Shown piece after piece: positions 1-7,792 of a DNA stretch of 33,624 nt. The position numbers and the translations under genes were made by a program. How positions within the stretch are numbered: position 1 is the stretch's first letter; each line of letters begins with the position of its first letter. Under the pieces are notes generated by a model. It worked only from the letters and a program-made list of their open reading frames with translations, did not search any database and had not been told where the DNA came from. Source of the DNA: Pelagibacteraceae bacterium (GTDB lineage Bacteria; Pseudomonadota; Alphaproteobacteria; HIMB59; GCA-002718135). The stretch is from NCBI GenBank assembly GCA_018657885.1, contig JABHWG010000090.1, positions 1 to 33,624 on the forward strand, written 5' to 3'.

Positions 1-738
1 ATTGAAATCAACTCCAGAAAAAGTTTCACCAACATCAAAAGCATCACCCTTAATATTATAATTGCGGTGATCATTTTCTGGAAAAGAAGAGTCTGTATTC
101 ATTTTTCCAGTTAGCAATCCACTCGCAAGGGGCACTCTTACGATGATGGCTATGTTTTTTTCCTTCGCCATTTTAAAAAATTCTTCAGCTGGTTTTAATC
201 TCAACATATTAAATATAATTTGAACACTTTTTGTATGAGGTCGCTGAATACATGCAATAGCTTCCTCAACAGTCTGAACGCTAAAACCATAATGTTGTAT
301 CTTACCTTTTGCTACTAAGTTATCTAACATTTCATATGTTAAATCATGAGAATACACTTCTGTTGGCGGACAATGCATTTGAAGAAGGTCGATAGTTTCA
401 ATACTTAAATTAGTTAATGATCTATCAACAAATGACTCCATTAACTCTTTATCATAATATCCTTGTGCTTCGTGTGGGAAAATTCTTCGACCTGCTTTTG
501 TAGCAACATATATTCTCTCAGAAGTTGAATTGATAAACTCACCAACAAACTTCTCACTTCGACCATCACCATATACATCAGCCGTATCAAAAAAATTAAC
601 ACCGTTGTCAAAAGAAGTTTTTAATATATTTTTAGCGTTTTCTTCAGAAACGTCACCCCAATCTGCGCCCATAGCCCAACAACCAAGACTGATTTCACTA
701 ACATCCCATCCAATATTACCAAATTTTCTTTTTTTCAT
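1..738 (-). CDS. aldo/keto reductase, partial (3' end runs off the window)
   Basis: Manual reverse-strand translation from ATG at 738: MKKRKFGNIGWDVSEISLGCWAMGADWGDVSEENAKNILKTSFDNGVNFFDTADVYGDGRSEKFVGEFI...; AKR hallmarks (NFFDTADVYGDGRSE, IDLLQMHCPP). Not in ORF track because it has no stop inside the window. Confidence 0.93.
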   Translation of the reverse strand, partial: MKKRKFGNIGWDVSEISLGCWAMGADWGDVSEENAKNILKTSFDNGVNFFDTADVYGDGRSEKFVGEFINSTSERIYVATKAGRRIFPHEAQGYYDKELMESFVDRSLTNLSIETIDLLQMHCPPTEVYSHDLTYEMLDNLVAKGKIQHYGFSVQTVEEAIACIQRPHTKSVQIIFNMLRLKPAEEFFKMAKEKNIAIIVRVPLASGLLTGKMNTDSSFPENDHRNYNIKGDAFDVGETFSGVDFN

Positions 739-2900
739 TAGCTTATACTTATTTCCTCTGTACACATAGTTCCATCTTCAGCTACAATACCGGCACCGCC
801 AAAAGCAAGTGGGTTATTTGTATCATCTGCCTCAATTATTAACTTACCATCTAAATAACCTTTAATATTATTATTATCAACTTGAAGAGTTAAATTATAA
901 TCAGTAAAAAATTCAAAATTAAAATCAACTTCCTTCAATGTTTCTAATTCATAATACATTTTTGCTATTCGTAACTTATTTTCTGCAGTCACTTCAAGAG
1001 CATAATACCTCTTAAGACCTTGAACTCTTGCAATTACACCCCCAGACTTAACTAAGTGAAAATTTAACTTTGAAGAAACAGAATAATTTTTCCATTTATC
1101 ATTTCCTGTGAAAACTACGCCTCTTCCAATATTTTGGGTTATTCTAAATGACTCTTTCCATCTGGACTCCCATTTATCTATTGCTTGAACAAAGTTGTTT
1201 TTCCACATATGTCCATAAAATGGAGTATCATGAGAAACTCCTCTTTTAGGGTTTGCTATATGCTCTGGCTTTTTAAAAGTTATTTTTGGTTCACCAGAAA
1301 TATCTAGGTAGTTAATTAATAATTTACCAGATGATTTTTCTGAAGAAGAAATAGAAATACCTATTTGAGCAATAGGGTTAGAGCCTGTATCAGGTACATC
1401 CCATTCAATCTCTTTACTCTCTTTATTTTGAAAAAAGAAATCATCAGAATTTATTTTAATTAATTTATCGTTTTCTCCCCAATACTTAACAAACAAATTT
1501 ATATTAATAGCTTTATTCGAATTTGAAATTAATTGAGTTTTAATTTTTTGACCTGAATAAACTATAGGGCAAGATATAAAATCATAATGAAAAAATCTTT
1601 CCCTTGCCAAACCATTAAGATTAGTCAAATCCTCAGGGAAGAAAGTGTCAACATAACATTCACTAGAAAGGCCAGTAGATAAATCATTAAACTCTATCTG
1701 AAGAGCACGCTCCCCAATATCCGATTCATATTCAGTGTTTGATATAAAAGTTGAAGGATTATTGTCATCTAAATCATTTACTTTCCATGATTGAGTCGAC
1801 TCTGGAAGGTTGAAATGATACCTAGCACCATTCTTAACTATTAAATCCCCTTGCCCCTCTAAGTTTCTTGCAGTGTTAATAATCTTATATGACTCTGTAA
1901 GCGCATCAGTTATTGTTTCACCACCAATTGCTGTTGGGCAATAAATGGTATCATTGATAGGTGATAAAAAATCTGGACCAGTTTTAAGGCCTTCTAAACC
2001 ATTCTTGATCCCTAAGATGCACCCTACATTACCTGAATTACAATCAGTATCCCAACCAGCTGTATTCACAATCATCAAAGTTTTTTGAAAATCATCATCT
2101 CCAAATAATAATGACATAATGATAAGTGCGTGATTTGGAACCATATGACAATTACCTAAGTATTTATCGTACCCATATTTACCGGCAATTTTTTCTCTAG
2201 CTTGTTCCCAATCAATATTGCCACCACTCCAATCTTGGATATCAGAAATTAATTTAAAAATTATTGAGTCTTTTGGAATAAATCTTTTTGATTCGTTTAT
2301 AATCTTGCTTATGTCTTTTTCAACAAAGGCTAGAGCTTCCATGGCTGCAATCATTTGCGCTCCATATACTGCCTCACCATCATGACTAACACTTCCTGCT
2401 TCTTTTGCTAATCTAACAGCCTGCTCAGGATTACCTGGGGATACTAAAGCCCATCCATCGATAAATATTTGTGCACCAATTTGCTCCGCTATTGTTTTTC
2501 CATTCATAGCGATTGAACCACTTTCAGGCGCATGAATACCTTGTTTTAAATTTTGATAAGCCGTATCCTCTGTAGAGTTTCCTTTACCGCCCCACCAGAG
2601 AATAGTTCTATCTTCAATTAAATTATTTAACCAAGTTTGACCAATCTGTTTTGCTGTAATATTTTTGTCATAATTAAAGTCACGAAGAGCTCTTAAAAAA
2701 GTAAAGGTGCCTGTTATATCATCATCCGTAACACATATAGGTTGCTTAAGTTTGTCATTAACATAATAATTTATTGGACCTAACTCCTGCATTATTCTCT
2801 CATAAGTCCAACCTTCAAAAGGTCTTCCTAAATAAACACCAATAATTTTTCCTAAAACGCCAGCATATACTTGTTCTTCATATTGTTTATCTAATTTCAT
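738..2900 (-). CDS. ADP-ribosylglycohydrolase (DraG/ARH) family protein with C-terminal concanavalin/LamG-like region
   Basis: ARH-type metal motifs VTDDDITGTF and GWDTDCNSGNVG; C-terminal ~160 aa (WKNYSVSSKLNFHLVKSGGVIARVQGLKRYYALEV...GYLDGKLIIEADD) resembles DUF1080/LamG jelly-roll domains. Confidence 0.85.
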   Translation of the reverse strand: MKLDKQYEEQVYAGVLGKIIGVYLGRPFEGWTYERIMQELGPINYYVNDKLKQPICVTDDDITGTFTFLRALRDFNYDKNITAKQIGQTWLNNLIEDRTILWWGGKGNSTEDTAYQNLKQGIHAPESGSIAMNGKTIAEQIGAQIFIDGWALVSPGNPEQAVRLAKEAGSVSHDGEAVYGAQMIAAMEALAFVEKDISKIINESKRFIPKDSIIFKLISDIQDWSGGNIDWEQAREKIAGKYGYDKYLGNCHMVPNHALIIMSLLFGDDDFQKTLMIVNTAGWDTDCNSGNVGCILGIKNGLEGLKTGPDFLSPINDTIYCPTAIGGETITDALTESYKIINTARNLEGQGDLIVKNGARYHFNLPESTQSWKVNDLDDNNPSTFISNTEYESDIGERALQIEFNDLSTGLSSECYVDTFFPEDLTNLNGLARERFFHYDFISCPIVYSGQKIKTQLISNSNKAININLFVKYWGENDKLIKINSDDFFFQNKESKEIEWDVPDTGSNPIAQIGISISSSEKSSGKLLINYLDISGEPKITFKKPEHIANPKRGVSHDTPFYGHMWKNNFVQAIDKWESRWKESFRITQNIGRGVVFTGNDKWKNYSVSSKLNFHLVKSGGVIARVQGLKRYYALEVTAENKLRIAKMYYELETLKEVDFNFEFFTDYNLTLQVDNNNIKGYLDGKLIIEADDTNNPLAFGGAGIVAEDGTMCTEEISIS

Positions 2901-2906
2901 ATTAAC

Positions 2907-3752
2907 CTACCCTTTCGAAGCTCCACTTGTTAGTCCAGCAATAAATCTTCTTTGAAAAAACATAAATAAGATAACAATTGGTGCCATCATCATTACTGCG
3001 GAAGCATTTACTAATCCCCAGTTATTTTCAAATCTACTTTGGAAAGCAAATAGAATTGTTGCTATTGGTTTTTTTGAATCATCATGAACAAAAGTTAACG
3101 CAAATAAAAATTCATTCCACACAGCCAAACCTACTACTAAACCTGTTGTTAAAAATACTGGCCATGAGATTGGTAATGCTATCCTATAAAAAAGTTGTAA
3201 CGTATTTGCTCCATCAATTTTTGCTGCATCAAATAATTCATCTGGTAATTGAATCATGTATGAGCGAATTAAAAAAGTTGCAAAAGGAGCATTAAGTCCT
3301 GCGTAAATAATTATTAATCCAAGATGAGTATTCATTAAACCTAATTCTTTCCACATTAGGAAGAGGGGTAAAATGAACATTTGTGCAGGAATTGATACTC
3401 CGACCAATAAATAGACTAGAAAGGCATTTGATCCACGAGGATACAGTTTTGCTAAGCTAAATCCTGCTAATCCTGAAACGGTCAAATTTAAAATTAGAGT
3501 ACCAATTACTAATTTTGAAGAATTTAAAAAAATTTGCGCATATTCTCCCATTATCCAAGCATCTACAAAATTTGCCAATCTTATAGTAATTGGAAAACCA
3601 AATGGGTTTATTCCAAATTCTTCTTGAGGCTTAATTGAGTTAAAAAAAAGCAACATGATTGGCAAAATACAAGTTAAAGCTAAAATTGTTAAAATAGTGT
3701 AATTTGATACTAGTTCTCTTTTTCTATATTTAGCTACAATCATATTTCCCAC
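2907..3752 (-). CDS. carbohydrate ABC transporter permease (MalG type)
   Basis: 281 aa, multiple TM segments, EAA-like loop DELFDAAKIDGANTLQLFYRIALPISWP. Confidence 0.92.
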   Translation of the reverse strand: MGNMIVAKYRKRELVSNYTILTILALTCILPIMLLFFNSIKPQEEFGINPFGFPITIRLANFVDAWIMGEYAQIFLNSSKLVIGTLILNLTVSGLAGFSLAKLYPRGSNAFLVYLLVGVSIPAQMFILPLFLMWKELGLMNTHLGLIIIYAGLNAPFATFLIRSYMIQLPDELFDAAKIDGANTLQLFYRIALPISWPVFLTTGLVVGLAVWNEFLFALTFVHDDSKKPIATILFAFQSRFENNWGLVNASAVMMMAPIVILFMFFQRRFIAGLTSGASKG

Positions 3753-4618
3753 CCAAGTTTTCTCAGTACTCCAAAAATACTGACAATAAAAATTGTATAT
3801 ATGAACATTAATGTTCCAATTGCTGATGAATATCCAACATTAAACCTATCAAAAGCTTGCGAATATAAATTAGTAGCCAAAACTTCTGAAGAGTAAGCTG
3901 GGCCTCCTTGAGTTAAAATCCAAACATAATCAAATGTTGGTATAGACCAAATAATAATGATCATTATGGAAAAAATAAATATCGGTCGTATTAAAGGTAA
4001 GGTAACAAATCTAAATTTTTGAAATTTTGTTGCGCCCTCTATATCTGCCGCCTCATATAAACTGTTATCAACTTGATACATTCCTGTTATGTAAATAACG
4101 ACCAAAAATCCCCAAAAATGCCAGCCATCTACAAAAGCAACAGCATACAGTGAAGTTTCTTTCATAGTAAAAGGGGAAACCGCCGGTATCAAATCTATTC
4201 CCTTACTATTGAGCCATGCAGGTAGTCCATAAAGAGGATGAAAAATATATTTCCAAATTTGACAACTAATTATACTTGCTAACATGTAAGGAAAGAAAAA
4301 ACATAATCGAAAAAGCATTTGTCCTTTTGTGATACCTGTCAGTAAATAAGCACAAGTTAATGCCAATGCAATTGGAACGGTTAAAAATAAACAAGTCCAA
4401 ACAATATTATGCCAAACAGCTTTTTTAAAATAACGATCATCAAATAATTCGTAAAAATTTTCAAATCCAACATAATTGATTTTTCCAAAACCATTCCAAT
4501 CAGTTAGGCATAAAGCAAGACTTAATAGAGATGGTAATGCTACCACCATAAAGTGAACAGCTAAAACAGGTAAGATAAAATACCATGCTATAGAATTTTT
4601 ACTAAAAAATATGCTCAT
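3740..4618 (-). CDS. sugar ABC transporter permease (MalF type)
   Basis: 292 aa, EAA-like loop NSLYEAADIEGATKFQKFRFVTLPLIRP; overlaps the downstream permease by 13 nt. Confidence 0.92.
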   Translation of the reverse strand: MSIFFSKNSIAWYFILPVLAVHFMVVALPSLLSLALCLTDWNGFGKINYVGFENFYELFDDRYFKKAVWHNIVWTCLFLTVPIALALTCAYLLTGITKGQMLFRLCFFFPYMLASIISCQIWKYIFHPLYGLPAWLNSKGIDLIPAVSPFTMKETSLYAVAFVDGWHFWGFLVVIYITGMYQVDNSLYEAADIEGATKFQKFRFVTLPLIRPIFIFSIMIIIIWSIPTFDYVWILTQGGPAYSSEVLATNLYSQAFDRFNVGYSSAIGTLMFIYTIFIVSIFGVLRKLGWEI

Positions 4619-4632
4619 TCTTGGAAATATAT

Positions 4633-4656
4633 ATAGCGAGGCATTAGCCTCGCTAT
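4633..4656 (-). other. intercistronic stem-loop between solute-binding protein and permease genes
   Basis: Perfect 10-bp inverted repeat ATAGCGAGGC-ATTA-GCCTCGCTAT, GC-rich against an AT-rich background. Confidence 0.75.
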
Positions 4657-4668
4657 TATTAAGTTAAT

Positions 4669-5988
4669 TTATCTTGCACCAACAGGAAGAAGCTCTCCTT
4701 TTTTACGAGCTTTATCCCACATTTTTTGGTGATCGTACATGTAGTCTTCTACAGATATATCACCAGCCCAGACTACTTCCATATCTTTCCAAATATGTAC
4801 GCCTGGATCAGCTGGCCAAAAAGTCCATGTGGTGTATCCGTAGTCTCCTTTTCCAGTAGCTTCGGCAAATTCAACAAGATATCTTTTTACCTGAGGGCTA
4901 ACATCTTCTCTGATATCATCTGCTGAAAAATACAATGGAACAACAAACTCTCCAAAATTAAAATCTGCAGCCATATCAAGTACAACTTTTTTATTACTAA
5001 ATATAAAATCGAAAACTTTAGCAGCAGCATCTGGATTTGCTGAAGATGCGTTTATTGACATTGTAGTTCCTAAAGCAAGCAAATATGCTGGATCAGCACC
5101 ACCATCTCTCAACACTGGGAAAGGAGCCCAATCCCATTCATCTGAAGAGTCAGCAAAACCTGCAGCTGTAGCTCCAAATGTCCAGGTACCAATTGTCATC
5201 ATTGCAGCTCCTCTTGAAGCAAACATTGCATGAAAATCATCCCAGCCCAAAGCATAATAATTTTCTAAACTGCCAGACCAGTACCCATCATCAACCATAT
5301 GTTTTCTAAGAAGTTCTACAGCACCAGTAAATTCAGGATCTGTCCAATCTTTTTCACCAATAAGAGCTTTATAAACATTATCAGGTCCTGCATAACTATT
5401 GAGATACATACCGACTAAATGTTCATGCGTTGGCTGCCAACCAGTAGAACCATAAGCAAAAACATTCATACCAGCAGCTTTAATTTTACTAGCAACATCC
5501 TCGTACTCACTAAGAGTAGTAGGAACACTCCAACCATTTTCTTCAAATAATGTTTTGTTATACAACATAATCATTGATTCAAATGTTTTTGGCGCTGAAT
5601 AAAACTCACCATTAAATACTCCTGCTTGGTAAGACCAAGGTAAAAGCTTGTCTTCCCATCCATATTGACCTGAATATCCTTCCATAGACTGTAGAAGTCC
5701 AGCTTCTTGATATTCTTTTACGTATGATGGGCCTGGAGTTTCAACAATATCTGGTCCTTCACCAGAAAGCATTGCCGTTCTCAAGATATCATTTAATCCT
5801 TCTTTGAATTCAATAACAAGCTCAATCTCATTTTGTGAAGCATTGAATGCATCCACGAGTTTTGCTTGAAACACAGGGTCTCTATCTGCATTAGCTTCTG
5901 CCCACCAAGTTACTGTTGTCTTTGCATAGGTGTTAAAAGAAACTATCGAAAAAATAGTAGTAATAAATACTATAAATAATTTTTTCAT
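4669..5988 (-). CDS. extracellular solute-binding protein, family 1 (sugar ABC transporter)
   Basis: Signal peptide MKKLFIVFITTIFSIVSFNTYA; TVTWWAEANADRDPVFQAKLVDAFNASQNEIEL typical of SBP_bac_1; GGAGG Shine-Dalgarno just upstream (TTTCCTCC at ~5992-5999). Confidence 0.94.
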   Translation of the reverse strand: MKKLFIVFITTIFSIVSFNTYAKTTVTWWAEANADRDPVFQAKLVDAFNASQNEIELVIEFKEGLNDILRTAMLSGEGPDIVETPGPSYVKEYQEAGLLQSMEGYSGQYGWEDKLLPWSYQAGVFNGEFYSAPKTFESMIMLYNKTLFEENGWSVPTTLSEYEDVASKIKAAGMNVFAYGSTGWQPTHEHLVGMYLNSYAGPDNVYKALIGEKDWTDPEFTGAVELLRKHMVDDGYWSGSLENYYALGWDDFHAMFASRGAAMMTIGTWTFGATAAGFADSSDEWDWAPFPVLRDGGADPAYLLALGTTMSINASSANPDAAAKVFDFIFSNKKVVLDMAADFNFGEFVVPLYFSADDIREDVSPQVKRYLVEFAEATGKGDYGYTTWTFWPADPGVHIWKDMEVVWAGDISVEDYMYDHQKMWDKARKKGELLPVGAR

Positions 5989-6052
5989 TTTTTTTCCTCC
6001 ATTTATATATTAAGTTTAATTCCATATTTGAAAATGATTCAAGTAAGTTAAT

Positions 6053-6072
6053 TAACTTATTATAATAAGTTA
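6053..6072. promoter_or_regulatory. candidate GntR operator, 20-bp perfect palindrome
   Basis: TAACTTATTATAATAAGTTA, perfectly self-complementary; 65 nt upstream of the solute-binding-protein start and overlapping the gntR stop codon; core repeated at 6765-6781. Confidence 0.65.
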
Positions 6073-6756
6073 TTGATAATAATTTGATACTTTTAGAGGT
6101 TTAATTGTAGTTTCTTGGTCAATTAATACCAACTTATTTGATTTATCATACATATTCCAAGTATTTAAAATTGCTGGATAATCTTTTGTTATTTTAAATA
6201 GATCTGCATCATTATTGCTTAAAGTAATTGCAGATAGTTCTTGATCACTTCGACTAATTTTAACTTTAAATTGGTTTATGAGAACTTCTAGCAAATTTTT
6301 ATCTTTAAATATTTTTTTATTTACATTATCGCCTATTATTTCAAGTGGTATGTAAGATCTACTAATTAAATATAATTCATTATTTTTCATTCGCCTTAAT
6401 CTTTTAATATAATAAAGTGATGAAGAATTTTTAAATTTTTTTATTAAATTGTTTTTAACTACCTCAACATCAATAAGTTTGTAGTCTGCATTTAACGTTA
6501 CTGAAAAATCTTTAATCTCCGAACGATTATTGTTTTGTAAAAGTCTATCAAGTATTAGTGTCGCCTTACCTCTACTTCTTAGAATTCTACCTTCATTTTC
6601 CAAAATATTTAAAACGTTCCTTATGGTAAGTCTGCTCACACCGAACAATTTAATTAGTTCGTTTTCGGATTTCATCTTTGAACCTACAGGCCATACGTCA
6701 GTTAAAATAAATTTAACAATTTGATCATAAATTGTTTTATATTTTGGAGTACCCAT
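6070..6756 (-). CDS. GntR family transcriptional regulator (HutC/UTRA subfamily)
   Basis: N-terminal wHTH (YKTIYDQIVKFILTDVWPVGSKMKSENELIKLFGVSRLTIRNVLNILENEGRI) followed by a UTRA-like domain. Confidence 0.93.
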   Translation of the reverse strand: MGTPKYKTIYDQIVKFILTDVWPVGSKMKSENELIKLFGVSRLTIRNVLNILENEGRILRSRGKATLILDRLLQNNNRSEIKDFSVTLNADYKLIDVEVVKNNLIKKFKNSSSLYYIKRLRRMKNNELYLISRSYIPLEIIGDNVNKKIFKDKNLLEVLINQFKVKISRSDQELSAITLSNNDADLFKITKDYPAILNTWNMYDKSNKLVLIDQETTIKPLKVSNYYQ

Positions 6757-6764
6757 GATTAAGA

Positions 6765-6781
6765 TAACTTATTATAATAAG
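6765..6781. promoter_or_regulatory. second candidate GntR operator
   Basis: TAACTTATTATAATAAG shares 17 contiguous nt with the 6053-6072 palindrome; sits in the divergent gntR/aldolase intergenic region just upstream of the gntR start. Confidence 0.6.
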
Positions 6782-6839
6782 ATTATAATGAATAAAAACA
6801 TATAAAATTAGAATTTTTTACTATAATTGAACAATAATA

Positions 6840-7625
6840 ATGAATAATCTTTTAAAAATTTGGGCTGAAAACAAACCTGTTATTAATTCATGGCTTTCAA
6901 TTCCTAATTCTTTTACAGCAGAGGCATTTGGTAAAATGGGCTGGGATGCTATAACAATTGATATGCAGCACGGTCAAAGTGATTATTCTTCTAGTATACC
7001 CATGTTACAAGCTTTATCTTCCAGTTCATCAACCCCAATGGTTAGAGTTCCCTGGTATGAACCGGGAATAATAATGAGAATGTTAGATCTAGGTGTTTTA
7101 GGAATTATAGCACCAATGATAAACACAAAGGAAGATTGTGAAAAATTTGTTTCTTATTGCTACTACCCTCCAATAGGACAAAGAAGTTTTGGTCCAATGC
7201 GCGCTCAATTAATTCATGGATCTAATTACTTTGAAAAAGCCAATGAAAATGTTTTAAGTTTTGCAATGATAGAAACACAACAAGCAGTAGATAACTTGGA
7301 TGATATTCTTTCTGTCCCAAATTTAACTGGGGTCTACATTGGTCCGGCAGATATGAGCTCTTCTTACGGCATGAAGCCAAAATTTGATGTTAAAGAAGAT
7401 CCTGTTTTTTCAAATATTAAATTAATAGCAAAAAAAGCAAATGAGTATGGAAAAATAGCAGGTATTCATAATGGCACCACTCAATATGCTAAAGAAATGA
7501 TAGATTTAGGTTTTAAGCTAGTTACAATTTCATCTGACTTTAGATCAATGTCAGCTCATGCTCAATCAGTAATTGATGACATGAAAGAGAAAACTAAAGA
7601 TACCAATCAAAGTGAAGCTTATTAA
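6840..7625 (+). CDS. HpcH/HpaI aldolase family protein (2-keto-3-deoxy-sugar-acid aldolase type)
   Basis: WDAITIDMQHGQSDYSS, PMVRVPWYEPGIIMRMLDLGVLGIIAPMINTKEDCEKFVSYCYYPPIGQRSFGPMRA, IGPADMSSSYG are family hallmarks. Confidence 0.93.
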   Translation: MNNLLKIWAENKPVINSWLSIPNSFTAEAFGKMGWDAITIDMQHGQSDYSSSIPMLQALSSSSSTPMVRVPWYEPGIIMRMLDLGVLGIIAPMINTKEDCEKFVSYCYYPPIGQRSFGPMRAQLIHGSNYFEKANENVLSFAMIETQQAVDNLDDILSVPNLTGVYIGPADMSSSYGMKPKFDVKEDPVFSNIKLIAKKANEYGKIAGIHNGTTQYAKEMIDLGFKLVTISSDFRSMSAHAQSVIDDMKEKTKDTNQSEAY

Positions 7626-7792
7626 TCTTTAGTGTCTTTGCTAAAAAAAGGAATCAAAAATACAAGACAAGCTATAAGAAAGAAAAAACTTCCAAACATT
7701 GCCCAAAAACTTCCAATACTTGAAATTATAAAACCTATGGCTGATACGATAAAAAGTATCCAGCCAATTAAATTAAATTTTCTATTACTCAT
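7622..7792 (-). CDS. 56-aa two-TM small membrane protein, not in supplied ORF track
   Basis: Manual translation: MSNRKFNLIGWILFIVSAIGFIISSIGSFWAMFGSFFFLIACLVFLIPFFSKDTKD*. Start overlaps the end of the upstream ABC-F gene (GATGAGTAA); stop overlaps the convergent aldolase stop by 4 nt. Confidence 0.75.
   Translation of the reverse strand: MSNRKFNLIGWILFIVSAIGFIISSIGSFWAMFGSFFFLIACLVFLIPFFSKDTKD

Noticed and set aside
530-769. Plus-strand ORF 530-769 (79 aa)
   Set aside because: Antisense to the partial aldo/keto reductase and to the end of the ARH-family gene, both with clear family motifs; low-complexity translation.
2978-3295. Plus-strand ORF 2978-3295 (105 aa)
   Set aside because: Antisense to the MalG-type permease; Leu/His-rich translation with no domain signal.
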